Shown: positions 8,541 to 17,284, counted from the stretch's first letter. The stretch is DNA of 64,000 nt from Nocardia sp. XZ_19_385 (GCF_015355755.1 NZ_JACVEE010000007.1:1-64000); one strand, 5' to 3'. Translations and numbers: made by a program. Notes: generated by a model not told the origin, from the letters alone.

Positions 8541-9260
8541 ATGCCCGCCTTTGCCCCCCTCGCCGCCCTCGCAACCGTGTCGATCACCGCGACGATTGGC
8601 CTGGCCGCCCCTGTCCAGGCGGCTCCGCCCGCCGAGTCCGACTCAGTGCCAATCGGTTTCACCGCCGATGCCAACGACACGTCGGCCATCATCACCCTCG
8701 ACTCCGGCGCGCTCACCATCGAACATGGCGTGCTCGCGGTCGAAACAGCCACCGGTTCGGTGGTCGCGGGGACCGAATTATCCTTTCGTATAGACGATTT
8801 CGTTTTCCCCATCGACGCCGAGATCGATGGCCGTACCGCTACCTTGACCCCACTGCTGGATCCGGCGCACGCGGTCTACCGACCGGTCGCCCTACCTTTC
8901 GAGGACACCGCGCCGTTCAAGACACCGTACGAGCGTGAGCAGGCCGCCTGGGCGCGGATGGTGAGCACCCTCGGCGTGGGTGCAAGCATCGGCACCCTGG
9001 TCGGCGGGATCGGCGGCGCGGCCGTCGGCTGTGTGCTCGGCGGAATAGCCGGCGCCACGGTAGCGGCAGCGACCATCGTGGGCTTGTTCGGGCCGTTCAT
9101 CCCCGCCGCCGCAGTCGGCTGCCTCGGCGGGATCGCCGCGCTCGGGGCCCTGGGCACCGTCGCCGGGCAACTGCTGGTGACCGCACCCATAGCAATCGCG
9201 GCAGCCGCACAGTATTTCGCCACCATCAACGCACCGATGCCGTCAGCCCCGGCTCCCTGA
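8541..9260 (+). CDS. Secreted protein with glycine-rich hydrophobic C-terminus (DUF8020-like), copy 1
   Basis: A 239-residue exported protein. Residues 1-28 are a Sec signal peptide ending in VQAAP. About 35-115 is a small beta-rich domain (AIITLDSGALTIEHGVLAVE; GTELSFRIDDFVFPIDAEI) resembling the DUF8020 domain I associate with Nocardia. The last 100 residues are Gly/Ala-rich hydrophobic segments (VGGIGGAAVGCVLGGIAGAT and GLFGPFIPAAAVGCLGG), each with one Cys, which could insert in or cross a membrane. GAGGAG sits 9 nt before the ATG. The protein at 19493-20203 is a close paralogue, most alike in the C-terminal half. The function is unknown; an envelope role is inferred. Confidence 0.8.
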   Translation: MPAFAPLAALATVSITATIGLAAPVQAAPPAESDSVPIGFTADANDTSAIITLDSGALTIEHGVLAVETATGSVVAGTELSFRIDDFVFPIDAEIDGRTATLTPLLDPAHAVYRPVALPFEDTAPFKTPYEREQAAWARMVSTLGVGASIGTLVGGIGGAAVGCVLGGIAGATVAAATIVGLFGPFIPAAAVGCLGGIAALGALGTVAGQLLVTAPIAIAAAAQYFATINAPMPSAPAP

Positions 9261-9287
9261 ACGCGGAACCGGCGATGCTGGCCCGAG

Positions 9288-9791
9288 ATGCCTTATGGGT
9301 CAACGGTTCTGATATCGAGATACCCAGAATGGCGCGGCCACCGTGCTATTGATCAGCGCCACGGTTTTCGACAGAAACCCACGAGATTCTCGAGGGCACT
9401 GCGCGACGAGTCCAAGGTGATCTGGCTGTCGCAGACCATCTGCTACGCCACCCAGAACCGTCAGGTCGCGGTGAAGGCGATGGCGCCGGAGTGCGATCTG
9501 GTGATCGTGGTCGGCTCCCGCAATTCGGCCAATTCGAGGCAGTTGGTGGCGGCGGCCAAAAGCGCCGGTGCGGCTGCGGCTCACCTGGTCGACTTCGCCC
9601 GCGAGGTGGATCCGGCGTGGCTGGTGGATGCGCGCACCGTCGGCGTCACCTCCGGTGCGTCGGTGCCGGAAAACCTGGTGCAGGGTGTGCTGGAAATGCT
9701 GGCCGAGTACGGTTTCGACGATGTGCGATCGGTGACGACCGCCGACGAATCCGTGGTGTTTGCGCTACCACGTCAGGTCCGGGGAAAGTGA
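9288..9791 (+). pseudogene. Truncated remnant of ispH (4-hydroxy-3-methylbut-2-enyl diphosphate reductase)
   Basis: From about 9418 the frame reads VIWLSQT directly followed by [20 protein letters not shown], then [28 protein letters not shown] and [14 protein letters not shown]. These are the IspH C-terminal blocks, including the third iron-sulfur Cys (ICYATQ) and the substrate-binding GS.NS and TSGAS loops. The N-terminal half with the first two cluster Cys is missing. In full IspH about 35 residues separate LSQT from ICYATQ, so there is also an internal deletion. The open frame upstream to 9288 is not IspH-like. No working enzyme can be made; the functional copy must lie elsewhere. Confidence 0.85.
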
Positions 9792-9981
9792 GTTCGGTGC
9801 TGGATCCGTCGTCGCAATCATGAAATCCCGCAGAGGCCGCGGGGAGCTACGCTGCGTGTAGCCGTATCGGATTGTGCAGAAATCCGCGGCAAAGACCTGG
9901 AAGCGCAGCGGCACACAACAATTCGCCGCGCGGCGAGCACGTTAGACTCACGTGCAGCCTTGCTTGACGAAAGGTGATCCA

Positions 9982-10983
9982 GTGGCTGTCGATGATTTGG
10001 CTTGGGCGGACGGTGGGGAACGAGATTCGCTGGGGGAGATCTACTGTCTCACCTTCATCCGTGATGTGGATGCTGCGGAGGCGTTGCGGCGAATGGGCGG
10101 TCTGCCCGGTACGTTTGCGACCCGCACGTGGTCCGATGTCGGGGACCTGGACAACTTCGACGATGGATATCCCGAGATGGCGATGGCGTTACCGCTGGGT
10201 GGATGGACCGTCGTATACGAGTCGTACGGGTTCAACGGCATCAGCCTGACCTCCGCGCTGTCACACGGAACCGAGGCGCTATCGGTGCTGCGGCACGACT
10301 ACGCGTCTGATGCGTTCGCTTATGCAGTCGATGGCGTGTTGATCACTGGGTTCGATCCGACCTGCCCTTACCCGCACCTACGGTACGGCGCCGATCCCGA
10401 CCGCCTGCTCTCCCACATGCTCGACGTCGGATTCGCTATGGGAGACAACAAGGACGACGCGGACGACATTTTCGACGAGGATGGCGATTTCTACGAGGAC
10501 GACGCTTTCGACACCAATCACGACCGCCCCCAGGGGCGTTGCCTACGGTTGATCGAACAGTTCACCGGCCGTCTGCCTACGTTCGAGGCACTCGAGGGCC
10601 CCTTGATGAGTGCACAGATCGAGCCCTGGTTCGCCCAAGCACGCAACGATCCGGCTGTTCGACCCGGCTACGACGGCCCTGTCGATGCGGTCACCGAAGT
10701 ACGACGGCTTACCAGTCTGCACGGCTTGACCGACACTCCCGGCCTCGCTGACGCACTCGCCGCAGCAGAACGCGGAGAGCCGGTCTCGATCGCCCCCGAC
10801 AGTTCACTCGGTGAGCATGTGCGCAGCTGGCTTACCGAGGACCGGCGCGCCCATAGGGCATTGAATGGCGGTGCAGGACGGTGGCGGATGACCGAGATCG
10901 AACGTGACCGCGCGTCCGACCTCGGGTTGTTCGCCCGCGCTCTCGGCGCCGCCATCCAACCCGGCCGCACCGCTGCGGGTTGA
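9982..10983 (+). CDS. DUF6461-like protein
   Basis: A 333-residue cytoplasmic protein. Residues 15-150 match the pattern of DUF6461 proteins: YCLTFIRDVDAAEALRRMGG, GGWTVVYESYGFNGI, LSVLRHDYASDAFAYAVDG. An acidic stretch rich in Asp/Glu lies around residues 150-180, and the C-terminal half is helical. The function is unknown in the family. The GTG at 9982 is chosen because AAAGG lies 7 nt upstream and the protein then starts VAVDDLAWADG. Its stop overlaps the first codons of a truncated permease, so a rearrangement breakpoint lies at its 3' end. Confidence 0.7.
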   Translation: MAVDDLAWADGGERDSLGEIYCLTFIRDVDAAEALRRMGGLPGTFATRTWSDVGDLDNFDDGYPEMAMALPLGGWTVVYESYGFNGISLTSALSHGTEALSVLRHDYASDAFAYAVDGVLITGFDPTCPYPHLRYGADPDRLLSHMLDVGFAMGDNKDDADDIFDEDGDFYEDDAFDTNHDRPQGRCLRLIEQFTGRLPTFEALEGPLMSAQIEPWFAQARNDPAVRPGYDGPVDAVTEVRRLTSLHGLTDTPGLADALAAAERGEPVSIAPDSSLGEHVRSWLTEDRRAHRALNGGAGRWRMTEIERDRASDLGLFARALGAAIQPGRTAAG

Positions 10984-11579
10984 CCGCACCAGAGCTGATC
11001 AACTCGGCAGAGTTCGTTTTCGGAAAGGTCCCAGCCCTGCGCGCGGGCGCGTCCGGGCATCTGGCAGCGCTCAATCTCGCCGCCGCACCGGAGCGGATGC
11101 GTCCGGCGGTCACTTTCCTGACCCTGTTCGTAGGTGTCGCTGCGGGCACCCTCTCCATGCAGGGCATCGAAAACCAGTACGGCGCCGCGGGCGGTGACGG
11201 GCAGCCGATGGCCGCCGTCAACTATCTGGTGGTGATCCTCATCGCCGCGTTCATGGCAATCGCGCTGTCCAACAACCTCATTGCCTCCATCGCCCGGCGC
11301 CGCACCGAATTCGCCTCGAGGCACTTGATCGGGGCAACGGTCGAGCAGTCGCGGCGGATGCTCGTCTGGGAAGCCGCCGCCGCCATCACTGTCAGCGCCG
11401 TCGCGGGCTGCCTCGGCGCGTTCGCGGGCACCGTGCCTTTCGCGATCGCCAAGACCGGCGACCCACTCGCAGCACTGGCGCCGCTGCCGTATTTGCTCGC
11501 TATCGCCGTCGGCACGGGCATCACTCTCGGTGTGACCGCACTGGCGGGCCGCCGCGTAATCGACACGGCCGCTGCATGA
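10980..11579 (+). pseudogene. 5'-truncated FtsX-like ABC permease fragment
   Basis: About 199 residues of the C-terminal part of a MacB/FtsX-type ABC permease. Three to four membrane segments are visible: RPAVTFLTLFVGVAAGTLSM, NYLVVILIAAFMAIALSNNL, a block around AAAITVSAVAGCLGAFAGTV, and PLPYLLAIAVGTGITLGVTA. Between them is the conserved cytoplasmic loop RRTEFASRHLIGATVEQSRR. Full-length permeases have at least one further extracellular domain and are often 400-850 residues. There is no ABC ATPase partner nearby, and the only start, TTG 10980, lies inside the preceding gene's stop region. I read it as a fragment left by a deletion. Confidence 0.75.
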
Positions 11580-11751
11580 CCGGAGGCCCGGACTGATTCT
11601 ATGGCCTCGGGCAGATGAGGACCAACGCACGCACTGCCGATGTGCGTTCACTGATCCGTGTGATGTGGCGCCCGGCGTGGTGAGCTGATCCTCGTCGATG
11701 GTCATCGTTGACTGGACCTATGACCGCTATCGCTTGTGGAAGGAATCGATC

Positions 11752-12414
11752 ATGAGCAGAGCCCGAACCAAATTCGTCGGGCCGGTTGGAATGGGATCTC
11801 GTCGGCGGGGGATGTGCACGGCGTTGGCGGTGACCGCGGCGATGTTGTGTGCCGGGATCGGTGCCTCGGGACCCGCCTATGCGGAACCCCCGTGGGAGGG
11901 TAAGTGCACGGGCAAGTACGTTTCGAAGGCGTCGGAGAAGGGGTTTGTCATTCAGGCGTGTCAGCGCGCTTACAGCGCCGCCGCTCGCGCACTCACCATC
12001 GCCGAAAATGAAGCCGTCGCCGAAGCCGTCGCCGAAGCTCTCTTCAAGGCCGATGAAAGTGCCGAGAACGTTCGCAAACTCACTCAGCAGCTTCTCGTGC
12101 ATGCGGCAGATGCCTCACAGGCCGCCGACCGCGTCGACGAATGCTTCGACGCCGCCGGTGCCGTCGACGCTGCCGCGAACGCCGCCATCGAGGCCGCCGA
12201 CCAGGTCGATATCATCATGCGAGCCAAGGCCGCCATCGACCTCAGCGGTGCTCGCTCTGCCGCCGACGCCGCCCAGAAGGCTCAGGACGAGCCCACGGAT
12301 TCGGCGCTTGCCGACAAGGCAGCGGAGGCAGAGGAAAAGGCTGTCGAAATATTGAATAAGAGTGCGGGTAGTCCTGAGCTGGTGAGAATCCCGCGCCTTA
12401 CTCCCACAGAGTAG
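11752..12414 (+). CDS. Secreted alanine-rich helical protein
   Basis: A 220-residue exported protein. The signal peptide is RRRGMCTALAVTAAMLCAGI followed by a cleavage site near PAYAEP. Residues about 70-200 are almost entirely Ala, Glu, Asp and Lys in a pattern compatible with long amphipathic helices or a coiled coil (NEAVAEAVAEALFKADESAE; AADAAQKAQDEPTDSALADK). Three Cys are seen, at CTGKY, QACQR and DECFD. The ATG at 11752 is preceded by GGAAGGA; an in-frame ATG at 11698 would bury the signal peptide. I do not recognise a family. The cell envelope or exterior is the likely place of action. Confidence 0.7.
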   Translation: MSRARTKFVGPVGMGSRRRGMCTALAVTAAMLCAGIGASGPAYAEPPWEGKCTGKYVSKASEKGFVIQACQRAYSAAARALTIAENEAVAEAVAEALFKADESAENVRKLTQQLLVHAADASQAADRVDECFDAAGAVDAAANAAIEAADQVDIIMRAKAAIDLSGARSAADAAQKAQDEPTDSALADKAAEAEEKAVEILNKSAGSPELVRIPRLTPTE

Positions 12415-12515
12415 TTGAGCTTTAGGGGGCATGACCAACGCCCGCAAGTCAGCGTAAGACGAGCGCTGAGTCGCATCCGCGGCCGTCCGCATCGGCCGAG
12501 TTGAGTGCGAAAGCT

Positions 12516-12543
12516 GGTGGCGCGGGGCTCTTCCCGCGCCACC
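12516..12543. terminator. Bidirectional hairpin terminator
   Basis: A perfect 11-bp stem (GGTGGCGCGGG and its complement) with a 6-nt loop lies between the convergent secreted-protein gene and the MerR gene. There is no T-run, as is common for actinobacterial hairpin terminators. Confidence 0.6.
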
Positions 12544-12590
12544 CCAAGCTCACGACATCGGGCTGCTTCACAGTCAGTTTGTTCGGTGCC

Positions 12591-13349
12591 TTACTGTCCC
12601 CGGGAAGCGTTCGCGGCCTTGATGAAATCGATCTGGGCTGGTGACGGACCGCGGAACTCGTTCTGGATTCGTTCTGCGTTGTCGGCTTGCATCCGGTACA
12701 AACTGTCGCGCAATCCGGTATCACCACCGTGGAACTCTTCCAGCAACCGCATCCATCGCGCGGCCAATTGCTGAGCCTGCGGAGATGCCGGGTCCAGCCC
12801 GGCCTCGATTGCCGCGTCGACCTGCGAGATCAATTCGCCCCATCCTGCTTCGACCTGCTCGACGTGGGGCTCGCCGGATTGCTCCCGGCGGTGAGCGAGC
12901 TGTGCCAATTGCTCTTGCGTGAAATATTGCTTGACCGTGTCGTCGACCATGACAGTCCTCCTGATCAATTCCAGAAAGCGATCCGCGGAGATGTCGGGCC
13001 GGTTCTGCGCCGTTGCCGCAAGCGCGGCCACCAGAGCGTGCAGGGCTTGCGTCGCAGAGACCTGAGCAGCCAGAAAATCGCGATGCGCGGCCAGCACCTG
13101 GGTGATTGCCATGGTGCCGGCGAGCACGTTCGCGATCTGGTCCAGTCCCAGGCCCAGTTGACGCAAGGCCACCACCTGATACAGGTGCTGGACATCGGCT
13201 TCGGTATAGAGCCGGTGCCCGGTATTGGTGCGCCCAGCCGGGCTTACCAAGCCGATGCGGTCGTAATGATGCAACGTCCGGACCGTCAATCCGATCTCGG
13301 ACGCGAGCTCACCGACCTTCCACACCTGCCCATTTCCCGGCTTGTCCAT
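12591..13349 (-). CDS. MerR-family regulator with TipAS-type effector domain
   Basis: A 252-residue regulator. Residues 8-75 are the MerR winged helix (WKVGELASEIGLTVRTLHHY, then DRIGLVSPAGRTNTGHRLY). A dimerisation coiled coil follows (VVALRQLGLGLDQIANVLAG). Residues about 140-250 resemble the TipAS/antibiotic-recognition domain (YFTQEQLAQLAHRREQSGEP; WGELISQVDAAIEAGLDP). Proteins of this type activate multidrug or thiopeptide-response genes when they bind a drug. ATG 13349 is chosen because the winged helix starts 7 residues later. The upstream region has a MerR-type promoter, so it is probably autoregulated. No obvious target gene lies next to it. Confidence 0.88.
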   Translation of the reverse strand: MDKPGNGQVWKVGELASEIGLTVRTLHHYDRIGLVSPAGRTNTGHRLYTEADVQHLYQVVALRQLGLGLDQIANVLAGTMAITQVLAAHRDFLAAQVSATQALHALVAALAATAQNRPDISADRFLELIRRTVMVDDTVKQYFTQEQLAQLAHRREQSGEPHVEQVEAGWGELISQVDAAIEAGLDPASPQAQQLAARWMRLLEEFHGGDTGLRDSLYRMQADNAERIQNEFRGPSPAQIDFIKAANASRGQ

Positions 13350-13395
13350 CCGCTTCCACTCGCTTCCACCGCCGCACCTCGCGCCGGTAACGCCG

Positions 13396-13426
13396 ACGCT
13401 ATGACCTGACGCTACGTCAGGAGCAA
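13396..13426 (-). promoter_or_regulatory. MerR-type promoter with operator dyad
   Basis: On the minus strand TTGCTC (-35, 13421-13426) and TAGCGT (-10, 13396-13401) are separated by 19 bp. That over-long spacing is the hallmark of MerR-activated promoters. The spacer contains most of a perfect dyad: CCTGACG and CGTCAGG around a 3-base centre, 13405-13421. It lies about 47 bp before the MerR start, so autoactivation is the natural reading. Confidence 0.75.
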
Positions 13427-13482
13427 CCGCGAATTTTCTGCTGGACCTCACAACAGCAGCGGCATGGAAACATCCAGCGGGC

Positions 13483-13508
13483 ATGGTCCGGCACTGGCTG
13501 CGTACTCG
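13483..13508 (+). repeat. 26-bp exact repeat of a permease segment; remnant of a permease paralogue
   Basis: These 26 bases are identical to 26983-27008 inside the KimA-like permease gene. The local frame reads AGMVRHWLRTR then LG and a stop, against AGMVRHWLRTR in the permease. The preceding Ala-Gly is conserved at protein level but with different codons, which points to a diverged paralogue fragment rather than a chance match. Confidence 0.5.
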
Positions 13509-13551
13509 GCTCGGTTAAGCATCGAGGGCGCTTGCCGGAAGTGCTGGATGG

Positions 13552-13992
13552 TTACGCGCCTATGGGCGTTTTGCAGTCGAACCCAAACACATTGCCATCT
13601 CCCTCGCCCGCATCCACGTCATTGCAAGTTGTGCCGAACATTTGCTTGTATTCCGTTTTCGTTTCATCTTTCCAGATAGTTTCAGCATTCTTGCTGAAGA
13701 ATGACGCCATCCCAACCTTGCCGCTGGCAGGGGTTGAATCATTAGATGGCTTGCAACCTGTGGCGAGAAGAGTGTAGGTGGGGATAGTTACCGAGTAGTC
13801 CACCTTCTCTTTCTTGCCATATACGGTGGCTGAACCGGAACGCTGCTCCTGCACCGTGCCGCTCTCTGTTGCGGTCACCATTTCGCATCGATACTGGTAT
13901 CGATCGTCAGCATTCGCCGTAGCTGACGGCACCACTAATGCTGCTGCGGCGGACAGCATGGCGATACTCGAACAGGTCCTCGAGATGATCAC
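13552..13992 (-). CDS. Small secreted protein, unknown function
   Basis: A 146-residue exported protein. The signal peptide spans residues 1-28 (SSIAMLSAAAALVVPSATAN, cut near ANA-DD). The mature part has four Cys: RYQYRCEMV, ATGCKPSN, GTTCNDVD and FDCKTPIGA. They could form two disulfides. It is rich in Thr, Ser and Lys. Codon use is visibly less GC-rich than in neighbouring genes, hinting at recent acquisition or relaxed selection. GTG 13992 is chosen because GAAGGAG lies about 7 nt upstream. I do not recognise a family. Confidence 0.65.
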   Translation of the reverse strand: MIISRTCSSIAMLSAAAALVVPSATANADDRYQYRCEMVTATESGTVQEQRSGSATVYGKKEKVDYSVTIPTYTLLATGCKPSNDSTPASGKVGMASFFSKNAETIWKDETKTEYKQMFGTTCNDVDAGEGDGNVFGFDCKTPIGA

Positions 13993-14686
13993 TGGCGCGC
14001 TCCTTCGTCGATCGAATAAAAGCGTCTGACCTGCGCAGAGTATCCCTAACTGCCATAACCAGCCGAGGCGACATTCGCCACTGGCGAGACACATCCGACG
14101 ACGTCCCGCCAACCTGTCCAACCTGTCCAGCGCCGCGTCCGTGTCACAAGGAAGAACTCTTCGCCTCGCGCTGACCGAAAGCCCCGAGCAAGGTCGCCGC
14201 CGCGCACGAGGCGATCATCGCGGCACATCTCCACGACGGAGTCACGGCCGCGAACGCCGGATCCGGCGTCCCTCGGGCAATTGACGTCGCCCCACGCGAA
14301 ACGCAAACGAGCCGGGATGTATCGCGGGAGTCCGGATTAGGATATGCCGGTGGCTTCTGATCTCGGGTCGGGTCAGATCGCTCGATGGCAGCTACCTGTT
14401 CTAGCTGGCGGGCCGCCACGCTCGTCTTGTCGGGTCCTACGCCACGGGCGATCGTCGACAACGTGGCCTCCGATTGATCAGATGGCGGCATCAAGGCACG
14501 CCAACTCGACTCATCAGCGCCCTTTTTGGACCGTGAGGCGAGTGATGCTACCGACTCAGCGCGGACCCGAGCACCTGAGGCCTGTTCTTCCGGAGGCGAT
14601 TTCACGATCTTCACCCGGCTGGAGTTCGCAGCGATTAGGTTGTGCGACCGGGGTAGCCGAGCTGTGATGAGCAACGAAGGGATCGT
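13993..14686. other. Gene-poor region
   Basis: No intact gene is supported. The minus strand from about 14310 to 14144 has a coding-like tail (AFAAVTPSWRCAAMIASCAA, then TLLGAFGQREAKSSSL) that resembles the last membrane segment of a transporter. It has no start, and the frame upstream looks non-coding. The plus strand shows only unsupported open frames. The right end holds the ribosome binding site of the lipoprotein gene. Confidence 0.4.
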
Positions 14687-15715
14687 GTGTCTGTGCGCGT
14701 TGTGATCCGGAAATCCGCAAGGCGAGTGTTGGCTGTCGCATGGGTCGCAGCGTTGGCGGTCGCTCCGGCGGCGTGCTCCGGCGACAGTGATTCGCCCTCG
14801 GCGGCCCCGTCGTCTCCGGCGACAGTGATCGTCACTGTTCCTGTGTCGGGCCCCTCCACGACTGTCTCGGGTCAGCCGACGAAGACTGCCTTCGTCGCGG
14901 CGCCCGGGTCGGTGCAGGGTTTCGCCGCCCCGCGCAGTGTCGTGGTGGTGGACAACACGTGGTTTGTCTCGAACCTCGGGCTGAATCCTGCGGTTCCTGA
15001 AGGCGCGGGATTTCTGTCTGTGCTCAGCGACGCGGGAACGGTCACCAACCGCACCGCTGTGCCGCGGGCGGGCGAACCGCCGCTGACTTCACCGTCGGGG
15101 ATGGCGTATGTGAACGGGACTCTCTACGTGGCCGACACCGACCGTGTGGTCGGGTTCGATCCGCGCACCTATGCCCGAGTCTTCGACGCGCCGGTCGGCG
15201 GTGCGGCTCCCGCGCGATTGTCCGGAATCGCTGCCCTCGATGACAAAACGCTTCTCGTGACCGATTCCGTAAGCGGCACGGTCTACCAATTGCACACCGA
15301 GGACAACAGATTCGATGTGCTTGCCACCCAGATCCCGGGCGCGAAGGGTATTGCTGTCGACCAGGCTCACCGCGTGGCCTATGTCGGGGCGTCCGGGTCG
15401 CAGTCCGAAGGCGGCGACCTGTACCGATTGGAACTGGGCGCCGGGACCGTCACGTCGAAGAAGGTCGGCAGCGTCCGTGGTCTGCTGGATGGAGTTCTCG
15501 TGCTGCCCAACGGCAATATCGCCGTCTCGGACTGGGTAGGCCCTGACCAGCCGGGCACGGTGCGGGTTTATCGCCCGGATGGCACGGAAGTCTCGAAGGT
15601 GTCGTTGCCGGCCGCCCTGCGTGGGCCGGCCGGAATTGCCGTCGATGCCGCCGGCAAGAATCTTCTGGTGCCCGCCCAGCCCGATAACACGCTGACCATC
15701 GTCGCGCTGAACTGA
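14687..15715 (+). CDS. Beta-propeller lipoprotein (SMP-30/YncE-like)
   Basis: A 342-residue lipoprotein. The signal peptide ends in a lipobox, VAPAAC, with the lipidated Cys near residue 30. A Ser/Pro/Thr-rich linker follows (residues about 31-65). About 75-342 is a beta-propeller with repeated blades: SGMAYVNGTLYVADTDRVVG, GIAALDDKTLLVTDSVSGTV, GIAVDQAHRVAYVGASGSQ, VLPNGNIAVSDW and GIAVDAAGKNLLVPAQPDNT. Such proteins bind ligands or hydrolyse lactones outside the membrane. The Asp/Asn metal residues of true SMP-30 enzymes cannot be confirmed by eye, so a binding role is equally possible. It is transcribed alone. Confidence 0.8.
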   Translation: MSVRVVIRKSARRVLAVAWVAALAVAPAACSGDSDSPSAAPSSPATVIVTVPVSGPSTTVSGQPTKTAFVAAPGSVQGFAAPRSVVVVDNTWFVSNLGLNPAVPEGAGFLSVLSDAGTVTNRTAVPRAGEPPLTSPSGMAYVNGTLYVADTDRVVGFDPRTYARVFDAPVGGAAPARLSGIAALDDKTLLVTDSVSGTVYQLHTEDNRFDVLATQIPGAKGIAVDQAHRVAYVGASGSQSEGGDLYRLELGAGTVTSKKVGSVRGLLDGVLVLPNGNIAVSDWVGPDQPGTVRVYRPDGTEVSKVSLPAALRGPAGIAVDAAGKNLLVPAQPDNTLTIVALN

Positions 15716-15953
15716 GCGTCGTCGCGTCGCGTCGCGCGAGTCGACGACCGTGGTCGTTGGCATTACGACCCGATAGTTGCCGACCCGCGGTGCGGGAAGT
15801 ATCCAAGGTGGCCCAGTACCGCCTCGAACGCCTACTGCACCCTTCACCTCGAAAGGGCAGTGCGCCAACCGAACGCAGTGAGCTTCAACTGGGCACTGGC
15901 TCTTGATAGTCAGCTTGACTTTCTCGCTACGTCAATTTCTAGCGTTCGGTGGT

Positions 15954-17270
15954 GTGAGCCAGCTCCACCCCTTTGTGATCACGGCCGACCGCATCTTCGA
16001 TGGCATGACCGTCCGCACCGAGACGCACCTGCGTGTGGATCGGGGTGTTGTCGTGGCGATCGGTGGGGCGGAACTGATCAGGCTCGGTGATGAGATCGTC
16101 GATGGTGCGGGTGCGACGTTGCTGCCGGGCCTGCTAGACGCACACGTGCACCTGGCGCCGGAGTGCACTGTGCTCGGCGCTCAGTTCGGGGTGACGACGC
16201 TGATCGACCAGTTCAGCAAGCCGGATGTTATTGCGGCTGAGCGCGATACGGTGCTGACCGTAGGCGGGCCGGCGCGCGCGGACTTCGTCACGTCGAGCAT
16301 CGGTGCGACGGCTCCGGGTGGGCATCCCACAATGGTGTACGCGCCCTTCCCGTATGTGACAGGGCCCTGCGATGCAGGGCCGTTCGTGGCTGGGCGGATA
16401 GCTGAGGGCGCGACGCATCTGAAAGTGTTCTATGACGAGGGGCGGGGATCGATGCTGGATCTGCCCACTCTGGATGAGGCCACAATCCAGGCACTGGTTA
16501 CCTGCGCTCACGAGGCGGGGCTGCCGGTCGTCGCCCATGTCACGAGTGCCGGGGGAGCGGTCGTAGTTGCTCGGTGTGGGGTCGACATGCTCGCGCATGT
16601 GCCGTTCGTTCCTATGAGCGAGGGCCAGCTGGACGAAGTGGCCGCGGCCGGGCTCGCCGTCATCGCTACTTTGTCGATTGTCGACGGCTTCGCGCCCGCG
16701 GGTGTGATGCCGCTGCGCGAAGACGCACTGCTCGATGCCCGCCTGACCGCGGCTTGGCGCGAGGTACTCGACGACCAGGCCCGCGGGTGGATGCCGCCCA
16801 CTCGTCCGGATTCGGTTGCGGCTTCGGCCAATGTCTTCGAACTCGCGCGCCGCGGCTGTGCGGTCCTCGCCGGCACAGACACTCCGAACCCCGGTCTGAT
16901 CTTCGGCGCCAGCTTGCACCGTGAGCTCGCATATCTGGTGGCCGCCGGCATGAAACCCGTCGATGCCCTGCGCGCGGCGACCTCGATACCCTCGCGTCTG
17001 TTCGGTCTCGAGGATCGCGGGGTCCTTGGCGCGGGGAAACGAGCTGACCTTGTCCTTGTCGACGGCAACCCGCTCGCGGTCATCTCCGATACCGCTCGAG
17101 TGCGCCGGACGTGGGTCGAAGGGCGGGCTGTGGATCCTGTGGGCTACGCGGGTAGTTCGAGCGAGACCGCGACCATCACGTGGTTGTCCGAGACCCAGGC
17201 GAAGATCGTGGCCGCCGTCACCGAAAGATGGCCGGAGTTCCCCGGCTACGGATCTGGGCGACCCGATTGA
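15954..17270 (+). CDS. Metal-dependent amidohydrolase
   Basis: A 438-residue amidohydrolase-superfamily enzyme. An N-terminal beta-sandwich (ITADRIFDG...ETHLRVDRGVVVAIGG) leads to the metal-binding HxH in LLDAHVHLAP (His64, His66). A probable carbamylated Lys lies in ATHLKVFYDEG, a further His in VVAHVTSAGG, and the catalytic Asp in LAGTDTPNPG. The C-terminus returns to the sandwich (LGAGKRADLVLVDGNPL). The family includes imidazolonepropionase-like, prolidase-like and organophosphate-acting enzymes; the substrate cannot be told. GTG 15954 is chosen because the protein then begins at the sandwich strand, though the ribosome binding site is weak. No signal peptide is seen. Confidence 0.85.
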   Translation: MSQLHPFVITADRIFDGMTVRTETHLRVDRGVVVAIGGAELIRLGDEIVDGAGATLLPGLLDAHVHLAPECTVLGAQFGVTTLIDQFSKPDVIAAERDTVLTVGGPARADFVTSSIGATAPGGHPTMVYAPFPYVTGPCDAGPFVAGRIAEGATHLKVFYDEGRGSMLDLPTLDEATIQALVTCAHEAGLPVVAHVTSAGGAVVVARCGVDMLAHVPFVPMSEGQLDEVAAAGLAVIATLSIVDGFAPAGVMPLREDALLDARLTAAWREVLDDQARGWMPPTRPDSVAASANVFELARRGCAVLAGTDTPNPGLIFGASLHRELAYLVAAGMKPVDALRAATSIPSRLFGLEDRGVLGAGKRADLVLVDGNPLAVISDTARVRRTWVEGRAVDPVGYAGSSSETATITWLSETQAKIVAAVTERWPEFPGYGSGRPD

Positions 17271-17284
17271 TCCCACCGGATGCT

